64,000 nt of DNA from Mesostigma viride (GCA_009746045.1 RPFO01000026.1:1987286-2051285); one strand, 5' to 3'; shown: positions 10,367 through 21,148, counted from the stretch's first letter. The notes: a model not told the origin generated them from the sequence alone. A program made the numbers and translations.

Positions 10367-11079
10367 GTGTAGCAAGCACTAGGAAGGGTAGGAGGCCCTA
10401 GGTCTAGGGCCGGCATGGCAACAGCTGGCCGTGCTGATGGTCTCATGAGCCAGTGTTCGTTGTGTTTTTGTGGTTGTGAGCTGTATGTTAACCTTGGCGG
10501 AGGAGCATATTCGTGCTGCTTTGTTCCTGCAAGCCTCATGCTGAGGCTTGAGCTGACGACTTGGTATCCACAACTACAGTTTGACAATGGTTGCCCTCTG
10601 CCCTTCAATATACATCACGTTTGTACCTAGGGTAACTATTATGTAGGTAGCCATAGATGCTGGTTGTCTCATTGATGATGTAATGAGCTGTTAAGTGGCC
10701 TGCATGTGCTGCATGCGTGTTCTACACTGTATAACAATGACGACTGTGTCTAAGTTTTGATACATATGTTATATAATGGCAATATGTGCATTGCTTCTCC
10801 GGCCTTTCAGGATACCTAGCGCATGATACTGATACACGTCATTGAATTACCGCCATGCGTCCAGCTGTCCAGGCATGTAGTTGGCTAGCTCGCTTACATC
10901 CAATCATATCAATGTCATGCATGCAATATCATCCACCTAGCCCACTGTATATATGCATCTAGAATGATAAGTTACGGAGGTGAGAGGGGCATGCAACATA
11001 AGGAAAACCCGGAAAAGAAGAAGAACCCTTAAGAAAGAAATGAATAGGAATCTGACAAGGACATCCAAGGAGCGGGGTT
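10367..11079. other. Intergenic region after the hnRNP H/F-like gene
   Basis: No gene is recognised. The first few hundred bases are presumably 3' UTR and polyadenylation region. The stretch is AT-richer than the flanking exons and contains short CATGCATGCA-like palindromes. Retrotransposon sequence begins at about 11080. Confidence 0.5.
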
Positions 11080-11766
11080 AGCACTGGCTATACCGCCTGG
11101 CCGACCTGATTTGTGCGGACGATCGACACCACCGGCCCTCATCGCGCGCCCCAAGCACATTCAGACCTGGCTGGACTGTCTGGGTCTGGAGGCGAGGGCG
11201 GTGGGGTTGGAGATTAGTGTCAAAACTGAGGCGATGGTGATTGGGGCCTCCAGTAGCCCACCGCTGCCGCGCCTGCTCGACGGGATGGAGGTCCCGCTCC
11301 GCAATCGCTTCAAACTGTTGGGGAGCATGCACCCTGACACCGACGACGATGTGGACATCCGCATCGGCCTGGCCTGGGCCAGGCTCCGTTCGCTCAACAC
11401 GGCCTACTGGCGCTCGAAGGGCCTGGGCGAGCTCTGCAAGCGCATGCTCTTCAAGGTCCTCGTCCTCACGGTGCTCGTGAACGTATGGCACCGATCGTGG
11501 ACACTAGCTCACGGCAACACTGGCAGCTAAGCTAGACGCAACGGTTTACAGGATGCTCCGACAGGTCCTGAACGTAGGGTTTTCCAAGCGTAGGTCATTA
11601 GAGTCTTTGTATCAGGGTATGCCTCGTACGTATTTCGGACAAGATTAGGCAGCGTAGGATAGCATTTGTAGAACATCTTGCTCGCACAAGCCAGGTCGAC
11701 ATGCACCGCCCTTGGTCTGGCCGGCCCCCAGCGGCTTGGCCAGCCAGGGCGGCATATATATTGACC
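11080..11766 (+). mobile_element. LINE fragment: C-terminal reverse-transcriptase region, broken
   Basis: Translated pieces match the part of a non-LTR retrotransposon ORF2 just after the polymerase core: a TWLDCLGLEA start, an FKLLGS motif, then the FKVLVL...V..W..TL block. The better copy at 29.4 kb reads LPVLTYGAETWTLT there. The RT catalytic core is absent, so this is 5'-truncated. The frame is lost after about 11500 and continues in other frames through a GMP motif to about 11766. There the sequence joins abruptly to an endonuclease-like fragment that also occurs at 20.7 kb. Confidence 0.75.
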
Positions 11767-12360
11767 CCTGGCGCTGCCTTCTATTCCCCCAACCACCGGC
11801 CTGACATCGTGGTGCTGGACTTTGAGGGGGGTGGCCGGCATCTGCTTATTGACGTTTCGGTGGCGCGGCCCTTGGCTCTTAGCCACGTGGCTGGGGCCTC
11901 CCTCACGGCAGGTTACACGGCGGACCGGGCGGAGCGGGCCAAGCTCCTGGCCTACGTACGGCGACGTCGGGCACCATCGTGTGGCGCCCTTTGTCCTGGA
12001 GGAGTTTGGGGCCATGGGGCCCCTGACCTCCGCCTTCTTCAAGGAGTGTTGCCGGCTCCGGGAGGACCGGCTGGACCTGGAGGGCCAGCGGGCCCCATGG
12101 TCGGCGCGGACCTGGACGTCATATTGGCGTCAGCGCTTGTCGGTGGCACTGACTCGGGCCATGGCTGACATCATGCTCCGCCGTACGCGGGCTGATTTTG
12201 CGGTGCAGCAGGTCTATTAGGTTCCTCCCGTTAGGCGTTTCCATTGGTCTTATCGTAGTATAGAGCTTTGACATGGCTCTGTATATAGGTTGATAGCTAT
12301 GGGCGTTTGCTTTGATTTGAGTGATTTCACTCTGATGTAAGTAATTATATTTTTATAATA
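11767..12360 (+). pseudogene. Endonuclease-like C-terminal domain of a retrotransposon, frameshifted copy
   Basis: Nearly identical to 20700-21290. The reading RPDIVVLDFEGG...LIDVSV and a long downstream helical part run to a stop at 12218-12220, followed by a shared 3' UTR to about 12360. Relative to the 20.7-kb copy it has a 4-bp insertion (TACG repeated) at 11951-11960 that breaks the frame. The upstream zinc-knuckle part is missing. Confidence 0.8.
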
Positions 12361-12515
12361 TATATTGACCTGGCCTGGCCCCAAGGACATTCCAAAAAGG
12401 GTAGGGAAACATGCATGCCACGAACTACGCCCAGATGTTGCTAGCTGGCCGACCTAGTGGTCCCAGCCCAGTTTGAACACCGCATCCACTCTCTCGATCC
12501 CTTCTTTGGACTGCC

Positions 12516-12617
12516 ATGCAGAACAAGACGCGGTGGCAGAAGATTGTCAAGGCTCACACGCCAGCCCCTGTGGGCAAGCCACCTCCACCCAAGAGGAGGA
12601 GGCGTTTTGATGAGTAG
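12516..12617 (+). other. Short basic ORF, probably a retrotransposon C-terminal remnant
   Basis: A 33-residue frame (ATG 12516, TAG 12615) rich in Lys/Arg/Pro and ending with a KRRRR cluster. It lies between an endonuclease-like pseudogene and a LINE-type 3' end (hairpin at 12720-12731), so it is more likely the tail of a decayed ORF than a gene. I do not recognise a family. Confidence 0.3.
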
Positions 12618-12699
12618 TGTAGTTAGGATTTTCTAGACTAGATAGCTTAGAGTTAGGTTAGTTCGATACGCGGCTTTCCTCCACTCCACCCATCCATCA

Positions 12700-12775
12700 A
12701 GGAATATGTGCTACATGATCTCCCAACGGAGGCATGTTATAATTAATTTTTTAAAAATCCATGGATCACGCCAGC
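12700..12775 (+). repeat. LINE-type 3' end with hairpin and AT-rich tail
   Basis: Contains GTGCTACATGAT, then the hairpin CTCCCAACGGAG (12720-12731), then GCATGTTATAATTAATT and an A-rich end. The same module recurs in both orientations across the window. Confidence 0.75.
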
Positions 12776-12784
12776 TGCACAAGG

Positions 12785-13160
12785 TACAACTAACTACATA
12801 ACAAAACTACAACACGCAGCAACATCGCTGCCGGCCCACCATGCAGGCCTGGAAGGGATCTAGACCGCATGGGTCGCGACAAATTCGGCCCGGGTGCGGC
12901 GGAAGAACACATCAGCCACGGTGCGAGTGAAGGCGAGTGACAGGCGCTGCCGCCAATACGAGGACCACGTGCGGGCAGACCACGCGGGGCGGTCTGACCC
13001 TCGAGGTCAAGGCGGTCTTCACGGCACTGGCAGCACTCGTGTCCAGAAAAACTCCGCTGTCTTGGGGCCCATGGCCCCGAACTCCTCAATTGGACAAAGG
13101 GGATGACCCGGTGGGGCCCCACATTGCCGTAGGAGGCAAACTTGTCGCGCTCAGCCACAG
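12785..13160 (-). pseudogene. Diverged third copy of the endonuclease-like domain tail
   Basis: On the minus strand the frame reads ...GNVGPHRVIPFV... and ...REDRLDLEGQ..., matching GDVGHHRVVPFV and REDRLDLEGQ of the 20.7-kb copy. Several frameshifts separate the blocks. Confidence 0.75.
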
Positions 13161-13184
13161 CGCGTCAGCTAGCAGCGCCGGCAT

Positions 13185-13440
13185 CCCACTGTATATATCA
13201 TCAATCCATTAAATTAAATTATATAACATGACTCTGTGGGGAGAACATGTAGCACCGACGCGGCTCCCGCGGCCTTCGCGTCTTTCCTGTCAGACCGTAC
13301 CCTAGTCCTTCCACGGCGTTGGATTGCCATGCGTCCATGCATAGTTGTCTCACTTCGATCACATGTAGCACGTATTCCCTTGTGTGGTGGATGGAGGTGA
13401 GCGAAGCCGGAAAACCTAAGTAAGCTAATCTCTCTCATGG
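13185..13440 (-). mobile_element. LINE 3' end, minus orientation
   Basis: Read on the minus strand it ends GTGCTACATGTTCTCC, hairpin CTCCCCACAGAG (complement of 13232-13243), then TCATGTTATATAATTTAATTTAA. The part at 13255-13350 is the reverse complement of the tandemly repeated unit at 14940-15260. Confidence 0.65.
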
Positions 13441-13444
13441 ATCG

Positions 13445-13776
13445 AGCTCAGCCTGGCCGGCACCTCCTTACGTGTGGGCTGGGCCCAGCAATGCTCGCCG
13501 CCGCAAGGCCCGCACCTTCAAAGAACAGCTAGTCGAGGACATATGGGGGGCCTAGGCCTCTCCGTGCTTTGTCCAGAATGATGGACAATTAAGGCCAAGT
13601 GGGCCCAGGTCATAGAGGACAACGAACCCCCTCCCGTGGGGGAGCGCCCGCGATTGCAAACACACACGCGGGAAGCACGCCACCTAGACAGGTCCCCTAG
13701 GGTAGAGAGCTTAGATTAGAGTTGGCTTGATGTTGTAGATAGCCTAGACCGGCCGGCCGGTAGAGTTGTTCATTTG
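13445..13776 (+). mobile_element. LINE 3'-terminal fragment leading into the ATCC tail
   Basis: Homologous to 31680-31850 and 55915-56250 (GGCACCTCC, then AAGGCCCGCACCTTCAA, GGGGGCCTAGGCCTC, AAGTGGGCCCAGGTCATA), followed by a 3' UTR ending in TAGATAGCCTAGACCGG. The fragment then runs directly into CATC repeats, as the related copy at 53270-53350 does. Confidence 0.8.
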
Positions 13777-14648
13777 CATCCATCCATCCATCCATCCATC
13801 CATCCATCCATCCATCTATCCATCCATCCATCCATCCATCCATCCATCCATCCATCCATCCATCCATCCATCCATCCATCCATCCATCCATCCATCCATC
13901 CATCCATCCATCCATCCATCCATCCATCCATCCATCCATCCATCCATCCATCCATCCATCCATCCATCCATCCATCCATCCATCCATCCATCCATCCATC
14001 CATCCATCCATCCATCCATCCATCCATCCATCCATCCATCCATCCATCCATCCATCCATCCATCCATCCATCCATCCATCCATCCATCCATCCATCCATC
14101 CATCCATCCATCCATCCATCCATCCATCCATCCATCCATCCATCCATCCATCCATCCATCCATCCATCCATCCATCCATCCATCCATCCATCCATCCATC
14201 CATCCATCCATCCATCCATCCATCCATCCATCCATCCATCCATCCATCCATCCATCCATCCATCCATCCATCCATCCATCCATCCATCCATCCATCCATC
14301 CATCCATCCATCCATCCATCCATCCATCCATCCATCCATCCATCCATCCATCCATCCATCCATCCATCCATCCATCCATCCATCCATCCATCCATCCATC
14401 CATCCATCCATCCATCCATCCATCCATCCATCCATCCATCCATCCATCCATCCATCCATCCATCCATCCATCCATCCATCCATCCATCCATCCATCCATC
14501 CATCCATCCATCCATCCATCCATCCATCCATCCATCCATCCATCCATCCATCCATCCATCCATCCATCCATCCATCCATCCATCCATCCATCCATCCATC
14601 CATCCATCCATCCATCCATCCATCCATCCATCCATCCATCCATCCATC
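13777..14648. repeat. Giant CATC tetranucleotide microsatellite (218 units)
   Basis: 872 bp of CATC units with a single interruption (TATC at 13817-13820). All six frames stay open, giving artefactual His-Pro-Ser-Ile or Met-Asp-Gly-Trp runs of 275-331 codons; these are not genes. The left flank is a LINE 3' end and the right flank is a LINE-type terminal module. Confidence 0.98.
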
Positions 14649-14715
14649 GGGGTTAATGCTCCGTGACTCCCCCACGGGAGCACGGGAGTTCAATTACTTA
14701 ACCCAGTTAATTAAC
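14649..14715 (+). repeat. Terminal hairpin module after the CATC array
   Basis: GGGGTTAATGCTCCGTGACTC, then CCCCACGGGAGCAC, forms a GTGCTCC/GGAGCAC-type hairpin followed by AT-rich sequence. Near-identical modules lie at 53389-53420, 53495-53530 and 53700-53730. Confidence 0.7.
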
Positions 14716-14939
14716 ATGGATCGATCCATGATATTTATTCCGTACGTACCAAATTATGTGGGCATGTAGCGACATGTGCACGCATGCGTGCAGCTCGATC
14801 TATTATAAGTGAGACATAGCTATAGCTGCCCGGCACTCTAGCGCTAGCAAGCTCGATCGATCATGCATGCAAGTACTGCATATGCCTGCGCAGGACTACA
14901 AACTTATAATTTGTCTCAGATCCCAAGAGATTTATATAC

Positions 14940-15260
14940 GAAGTGAGACAGCTATGCCTGGACGCATGGCGATCCAACGCCATGGGAGGACTAGGGTAGT
15001 TTCTGATCAGGCACTCCGCAAAGGTGAAAACCATTTGCGTTGGGGTAGTTGTCTGACACTAGGGTAGTTGTCTGAGAGGAAAGACGCGAAGGCCGCGGGA
15101 GCCGCGTGGCTATCTCTAGGTACACCTGCATGGAGTGAGACAACTATGCCTGGACACGTGGCGATCCAACGCCGTGGAAGGACTAGGGTAGTTGTCTGAG
15201 AGGAAAGACGCGAAGGCCGTGGGAGCCGCGTGGCTATCCGTCTAGGTAGACCTGCATGGA
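14940..15260. repeat. About 124-bp tandem repeat, two full units and a partial
   Basis: AGGGTAGTTGTCTGAGAGG starts at 15061 and 15185 (124 bp apart), and the GTGAGACA..CTATGCCTGGAC segment recurs at 14943 and 15135. Reverse-complement copies lie at 13255-13350 and near 51210-51235. The stretch to 15600 beyond it is A-rich with CA repeats and nothing recognisable. Confidence 0.8.
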
Positions 15261-15714
15261 GGGAGACAGAGGGTACCAAGAAAGGTTTACAGGGAAAACA
15301 CACATATACACATGCATGCACACACATGCACCACCACGACCAACACAAACGTACCAAAACTAAGAAGGAAAAGAGGGAACGCATACACACATACACGAAG
15401 GGGCTAAAAAACAAAGTAAGGAGTATACATTACAAAGGGAAAAAAGAAAAAAGAGCAAGAAAGAAAGAAACGAGAAAAGAAAATGTAAACGGTAATAATA
15501 CGAACAATAATAGATTCAGCCGTGTTCAGCCCGTCTCACGTTGCGAGACTGAACAAGTCTCGCGTGCAGACACGTGTGTAGTACTCCTACACACAGATCT
15601 CGAGTGATTTATCTAGTACCAAATCCGAAAGGCTTGCATCACTCCCCGGACAGGAGAACTTTTGCGGATGACTGTAGGTGTAAGTTGGCGATGCCATGGT
15701 AACCGGATGTGGTA

Positions 15715-16065
15715 CACGAGCCATGCACGAGCCACGAGGTAGCCATGGCTGACGGCGGAGCTCATAACTTTCACGTTTGGGCACTGAATTCGGCTGTGGA
15801 TATCACAATCGCTTCGTCTTTCTAAGACGCACATGCTGATATATTTTTTCGAAGCTATCACGCAATATTATCAGAAGGGGTTTAGCCATGCTATGCCATG
15901 CAGCCCTTATCAATCATTCAACAAGCCACGAGGTAGCCATGGCTGACGGCGGAGCTCATAACTTTCACGTTTGAGCACCGAATTTAGCCGTGAATATCAC
16001 AATCGATGCGTCTTTCTACGACGCACATGCTGATGTAATTTCCCGAAGCCATTACGCAATATACG
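15715..16065 (+). repeat. Duplicated 5' UTR of the ORF1 element
   Basis: About 150 bp (GAGCCACGAGGTAGCCATGG ... CGACGCACATGCTGAT) occurs at 15715-15870 and again at 15915-16060, directly ahead of ORF1. The reverse complement lies at 19515-19660. This looks like a duplicated element leader or a nested 5' end. Confidence 0.75.
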
Positions 16066-17445
16066 ATGAGCAAACGCCTCTCGACGCAACGCAGCCTGGC
16101 GGCTGCGCTCGGCAATGATAATACGTCTGCAGCTTCGGCTGCAGCTTCGCCCACCGGCCCAGATGGCAACGGTGACACTAGTCGTGCACTGGTGCTCGCC
16201 CAGCCTCCCGGGCTTGCCTCGCCATCTGCCTCGCCTGACCCCAAGCGCAGTCGCTCTGCTGAGCCGCCCTGGGAAGAGCGCTCCTTTGACGCCAACGCCT
16301 CCAGCTACTGGCTCCAAGGCATAGGAGCCTTCATGGACGACGTGTTTTCCGGCAATCACGCCTCGCTTCTAACCCTGTGCGTGTACTTCACGTCCCACAA
16401 CCGCGGCCGCTGGCCTGGTAATGGCCAGCTTGTCGACCCCGCCGAGGCTCTCCCAATCCTTCACCGCATGAGTCGCCCCAAGCTTCAACGCTTCGCCCTC
16501 TGCTCCCTTGCTGGACGCTCCGAATCCGCGATCTGGGCTTCCCCCCCGCCCACCTTCCCCACCGAAGCCACCATCCGCACCCTCCTCAAGGAAGCTTTCG
16601 AGCAGCACGTGACCCCTCTTGCCGCAGATGTGGCGGCACTTGGCGGCACGCTGGCTGCTGAGCTCCCCACCATCCCCACCGCCACCGCCACCCTCCTCGC
16701 CTCCACCCCCCCCCCCTCCGCCTCCACCGACTCCATCACCGCCGGCCAGCTCCGCGACATCGACCAGCGCCTCAAGGATAATGCAATCGCTATCGAGGTC
16801 TTGCAGAACACAGCAGGCCTCACCGCCCAGGCAGTGAAGGACATTGCCGCCAAGCCCGCCTCGGCTGGCCTGGCCGGCGATGCTCCTCCCATCACGACCT
16901 GGGCGGACATGCTTAAGCAACATACCACCTCCACCACCTCCGCCGTCGCAGCCCAGCTCCAGCGGCAGACGCTTGACCTCCGCGAGGAGGCCGAGCTCGC
17001 CAAGCGCAGCCTCAACGTCATTGTCAAGAATCTCAAGATGGAGGAAGGTGAGAATTCCGAGAAGCTTGCGCGTGTTTTTGAGAGAGAAATCCTTGATCGC
17101 ATGGGCCTTACTGGTGAGATCGAGCTGGCCGCCCACCGCCTTCCCCGCGCGCGGGGTAAGGCCGGGCCGCCCCCGCTCCTTCTCACCTTTAAGACCCCGG
17201 CGGACAAGATTTCTTTTCTCAGACGCCGCAAGCGGCTCGAGAAGACTCTCTTCACCCTTGACGACGACTTGACCCTGGCACAGCAACAACGACGACGGGA
17301 GCTATGGCCGGCCTACCTCCAGCTCCGGCAGACCAAGGCGGGCCAGCCGGTGTACTGGAAGGGGGCGGCCATCTACGTCGGCCACAAGCCCTGGCAAGCG
17401 ACGCCCTCGACCACCGCGGCCCCAGCAACTCCAGCCCCAGCCTAG
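16066..17445 (+). CDS. Non-LTR retrotransposon ORF1 protein (L1 ORF1-like)
   Basis: Intact 459-residue frame. Residues 1-70 are low-complexity Ala/Ser/Pro. The middle (about 75-200) is a conserved-looking domain I do not recognise. Residues 215-310 have helical, coiled-coil character after a Pro/Ser linker. Residues about 315-440 resemble the L1 ORF1 RNA-binding C-terminal region: RSLNVIVKNL, a DRMG..GEIE..AHRLP block, then a (T/L)LDDDLT...QQRRRELWPA block and a final R....G..VYW stretch. Such proteins bind element RNA in a ribonucleoprotein. No ORF2 follows; the 3' UTR (17446-17686) runs into TAAT repeats. A close inverted copy at 18134-19510 is frameshifted. The element may be ORF1-only, like mammalian HAL1; that is inference. 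Confidence 0.85.
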   Translation: MSKRLSTQRSLAAALGNDNTSAASAAASPTGPDGNGDTSRALVLAQPPGLASPSASPDPKRSRSAEPPWEERSFDANASSYWLQGIGAFMDDVFSGNHASLLTLCVYFTSHNRGRWPGNGQLVDPAEALPILHRMSRPKLQRFALCSLAGRSESAIWASPPPTFPTEATIRTLLKEAFEQHVTPLAADVAALGGTLAAELPTIPTATATLLASTPPPSASTDSITAGQLRDIDQRLKDNAIAIEVLQNTAGLTAQAVKDIAAKPASAGLAGDAPPITTWADMLKQHTTSTTSAVAAQLQRQTLDLREEAELAKRSLNVIVKNLKMEEGENSEKLARVFEREILDRMGLTGEIELAAHRLPRARGKAGPPPLLLTFKTPADKISFLRRRKRLEKTLFTLDDDLTLAQQQRRRELWPAYLQLRQTKAGQPVYWKGAAIYVGHKPWQATPSTTAAPATPAPA

Positions 17446-17706
17446 GGGAATACAGCAGTAGTGTAGAATAGTTAGACAGTGGCCTTGTACATGCCCGCCT
17501 ACTACAGGCACTGTACCAGCTGAGGCCTAGCCTTTTTAGTCATGTACATGTGTGCCTATGATGTGCCACACTCCAGACGATGCCTAGCCTTATTTAGTAA
17601 TGTTGTGCCCATGCAGGGAGTCACTCTCTGCTGAGAAGCCATGCCATAGCTCTTGTATAGCCATGATGATCTTCCCCCTCACAGGCATTAATTAATTAAT
17701 TAATTA
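17446..17706 (+). other. 3' UTR of the ORF1 element and TAAT tail
   Basis: The sequence to 17686 is matched in reverse complement at 17887-18130. It ends at CTCACAGGCAT followed by a (TAAT)n tract at 17687-17706. Confidence 0.75.
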
Positions 17707-19670
17707 GGAACATAACTCCGTTGGGAGTATATGTAGCACATAGCCCTGAGAAGGGGCATATGAGCCTATAGTACATTCTAAGCTACTTCCTGCAAGGGTG
17801 GGAATGTAAACAACACTTGCTCTAGGTGCACCAGGGCACCCGCACCCTCATGGTCTATCACGCTATGCCCGGGTAAGGGGGGAGCATGCCTGTGAGGGGG
17901 AAGATCATCATGGCTATACAAGAGCTATGGCATGGCTTCTCAGCAGAGAGTGACTCCCTGCATGGGCACAACATTACTAAATAAGGCTAGGCATCGTCTG
18001 GAGTGTGGCACATCATAGGCACACATGTACATGACTAAAAAGGGCTAGGCCTCAGCTGGTATAGTGCCTGTAGTAGGCGGGCATGTACAAGGCCACTGTC
18101 TAACTATTCTACACTACTGCTGTACATATTCCCCTAGGCTGGGGCTGGAGTTGCTGGGGCCGCGGTGGTCGAGGGGGTCGCTTGCCAGGGCTTGTGGCCG
18201 ACGTAGATGGCCGCCCCCTTCCAGTACACCGGCTGGCCCGCCTTGGTCTGCCGGAGCTGGAGGTAGGTCGACCATAGCTCCCGTCGTCGTTGTTGCTGTG
18301 CCAGGGTCAAGTCGTCGTCAAGGGTGAAGAGAGTCTTCTCGAGCCGCTTGCGGCGTCTGAGAAAAGAAATCTTGTCTGCCGGAGTCTTAAAGGTGAGAAG
18401 GAGCGGGGCGGCCCGGCCTTACCCCGCGCGCGGGGAAGGCGGTGGGCGGCCAGCTCGATCTCACCAGTAAGGCCCATGCGATCAAGGATTTCTCTCTCAA
18501 AAACACGCGCAAGCTTCTCGGAATTCTCACCTTCCTCCATCTTGAGATTCTTGACAATGACGTTGAGGCTACGCTTGGCGAGCTCGGCCTCCTCGCGGAG
18601 GTCAAGCGTCTGCCGCTGGAGCTGGGCTGCGACGGCGGAGGTGGTGGAGGTGGTATGTTGCTTAAGCATGTCCGCCCAGGTCGTGATGGGAGGAGCATCG
18701 CCGGCCAGGCCAGCCGAGGCGGGCTTGGCGGCAATGTCCTTCACTGCCTGGGCGGTGAGGCCTGCTGTGTTCTGCAAGACCTCGATAGCGATTGCATTAT
18801 CCTTGAGGCGCTGGTCGATGTCGCGGAGCTGGGCGGTGATGGAGTCGGTGGAGGCGGAGGGGGGGGGGGGGGGAGGCGAGGAGGGTGGCGGTGGCGGTGG
18901 GGATGGTGGGAAGCTCAGCAGCCAACGTGCCGCCAAGTGCCGCCACATCTGCGGCAAGAGGGGTCACGTGCTGCTCGAAAGCTTCCTTGAGGAGGGTGCG
19001 GATGGTGGCTTCGGTGGGGAAGGTGGAGGAGGGCGGGTCCCAGAGCGCGGATTCGGAGCGTCCAGCAAGGGAGCAGAGGGCGAAGCGTTGAAGCTTGGGG
19101 CGACTCATGCGGTGGAGGATTGGGAGAGCCTCGACGGGGTCGACAAGCTGGCCATTACCAGGCCAGCGGCCGCGGTTGTGGGACGTGAAGTGCACGCACA
19201 GGGTTAGAAGCGAGGCGTGATTGCCGGAAAACACGTCGTCCATGAAGGCTCCTATGCCTTGGCGCCAGTAGCTGGAGGCGTTGGCGTCAAAGGAGCGTTC
19301 TTCCCAGGGCGGCTCAGCAGAGCGACTGCGCTTGGGGTCAGGCGAGGCAGATGGCGAGGCAAGCCCGGGAGGCTGGGCGAGCACCAGTGCACGACTAGTG
19401 TCACCGTTGCCATCTGGGCCGGTGGGCGAAGCTGCAGCCGAAGCTGCAGACGTATTATCATTGCCGAGCGCAGCCGCCAGGCTGCGTTGCGTCGAGAGGC
19501 GTTTGCTCATCGTATATTGCGTAATGGCTTCGGAAAATTACATCAGCATGTGCGTCGTAGAAAGACGCATCGATTGTGATATTCACGGCTAAATTCGGTG
19601 CTCAAACGTGAAAGTTATGAGCTCCGCCGTCAGCCATGGCTACCTCGTGGCTCGTGGCTCGTGGGATGAT
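17697..19670 (-). mobile_element. Inverted ORF1 element with LINE-type 3' end
   Basis: On the minus strand: duplicated-type leader (19660-19515), ORF1, 3' UTR, then a 190-bp 3' terminal segment ending at the hairpin complement of 17716-17727 and a TTAA-rich tail. ORF1 connects directly to the 3' terminal segment with no ORF2 between. With the plus copy it forms a large inverted repeat with arms of about 1.75 kb (15920-17686 and 17887-19660) around a 200-bp centre. Confidence 0.8.
18134..19510 (-). pseudogene. ORF1 pseudogene, inverted copy
   Basis: Near-identical to the intact ORF1 at 16066-17445. One frameshift comes from a lengthened homopolymer: 15 G in the run ending at about 18873, where the intact copy has one base less between the same flanks. 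A one-residue in-frame deletion also lies near 18835. Because the lesion is in a homopolymer, a sequencing error cannot be excluded. Confidence 0.85.
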
Positions 19671-19679
19671 ACCGATATC

Positions 19680-19888
19680 ACAGGCATGCTCCCCCCTTAC
19701 CCGGGCATAGCGTGATAGACCATGAGGGTGCGGGTGCCAGGCCCTGGTGCACCTAGAGCAAGTGTTGTTTACATTCCCACCCTTGCAGGAAGTAGCTTAG
19801 AATGTATTATAGGCTCATATGCCCCTTCTCAGGGCTATGTGCTACATATACTCCCAACGGAGTTATGTTCCTAATTAATTAATTAATG
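19680..19888 (+). mobile_element. Solo LINE 3' end (5'-truncated copy)
   Basis: Reverse complement of 17697-17886 at high identity. It ends with the hairpin CTCCCAACGGAG (19851-19862), TTATGTTCC and a TAAT tract. Confidence 0.8.
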
Positions 19889-19910
19889 GTAACCGGAGAC
19901 GTCCGTCCTA

Positions 19911-19972
19911 TAGTCAGCAAAAGTTGGTGCGAGAGGTCCCCAGTTCGATTCCGGTCGGATTCATTTGCAGAT
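19911..19972 (+). other. tRNA-like relic
   Basis: A T-arm-like block, CCCAGTTCGATTCCGG, is followed by TCGGA, which can pair with an upstream TCCG about 55 nt away. The fragment is about 14 nt too short for a tRNA and has no clear anticodon arm. It is probably a tRNA pseudogene or the head of a tRNA-derived short element. Confidence 0.3.
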
Positions 19973-20185
19973 CGCGTTTTTCCGCGTTTTCCGCGGCCCG
20001 GCACTGAACGCAAATGGTTTTCACCTTTGCGGAGTGCCTGATCAGAATAATAAATAAAGACAAAGTAAAGAGTGACAATAATAACAAAAACAAAAATGGA
20101 ATAAAGGAAGGTCATTGCTGGATTGTGGTGAGGCACAGGCGATGTTAGAGTATGGGTCACGATCATTGATCAATCTATATATATA

Positions 20186-21148
20186 CCTGTCGTCCGTGCC
20201 GCTCAGGCGGCACAGCGCCACCTCCCTCGCGGCACTCCCTCGGTCGCCTCCGTTCAATCTCCCGCCGCATTCCCTGCTCGCGTCATCGATAAACACCAGA
20301 AAACCTACGCGGGTATTCTGCACACGGCTGATTGGATTGCTCTTTTCGCGGACCTCAACGCCCAGGGACGTGCGTGGCTGTTCTCGCTTTCCTTGCGGAG
20401 TGTGGGCTCGGCGTACCTTCGTGCTCTTCCCATGGCCCCCCCATTCGCCTTGGCTCCCAGCCACTACTCGGTGGCGCTCCGGCACCAGCTATTTGCCCCG
20501 CAGCCTCTTGTTCCGGCCGGGCGGCCTTGTGGTAGCTGTGGGCAGCCGCTGGATCCCACGGGGACTCACTACCTTGCCTGCATGGGGGGCCAACAGAATC
20601 AGAATTGGTATTTGTATTTGCACACTGTCCTCCTGACGGTGGTGCTCGCCATGATTCGGTCGGTTTTCCCCCACGCGAACATCCGGTCCGAGGATGCGGA
20701 TGGCGCTGCCTTCTATTCCCCCAACCACCGGCCTGACATCGTGGTGCTGGACTTTGAGGGGGGTGGCCGGCATCTGCTTATCGACGTTTCGGTGGCGCGG
20801 CCCTTGGCTCTTAGCCACGTGGCTGGGGCCTCCCTCACGGCAGGTTACACGGCGGACCGGGCGGAGCGGGCCAAGCTCCTGGCCTACGGCGACGTCGGGC
20901 ACCATCGTGTGGTGCCCTTTGTCCTGGAGGAGTTTGGGGCCATGGGGCCCCTGACCTCCGCCTTCTTCAAGGAGTGTTGCCGGCTCCGGGAGGACCGGCT
21001 GGACCTGGAGGGCCAGCGGGCCCCATGGTCGGCGCGGACCTGGACGTCATATTGGCGTCAGCGCTTGTCGGTGGCGCTGACTCGGGCCATGGCTGACATC
21101 ATGCTCCGCCGTACGCGGGCTGATTTTGCGGTGCAGCAGGGCTATTAG
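20186..21148 (+). pseudogene. Retrotransposon C-terminal domain with zinc knuckle and restriction-like endonuclease signature, 5'-truncated
   Basis: The open frame is not bounded by a natural start; recognisable domain sequence begins about 20280 (KHQKTYAGILHTADW, then GRAWLFSLSLRSVGSAYL). It continues with a CGSCGQPLDPTGTHYLAC knuckle (CxxC..H..C), then RPDIVVLDFEGG..LLIDVSV, which resembles the RPD...D/E core of R2/R4-type endonucleases, and ends with a helical tail and TAG at 21146-21148. Such domains sit downstream of reverse transcriptase in some non-LTR elements. The RT core is absent. The endonuclease reading rests on motif pattern only. Confidence 0.7.

Noticed and set aside
13697-14769. 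Long open frames (up to 331 codons) of Met-Asp-Gly-Trp or His-Pro-Ser-Ile repeats
   Set aside because: They exist only because a CATC tetranucleotide repeat has no stop in any frame; no unique coding sequence is included.
19911-19972. A functional tRNA gene
   Set aside because: It has a good T-loop but is too short, with no anticodon arm and imperfect acceptor pairing; kept only as a tRNA-like relic.
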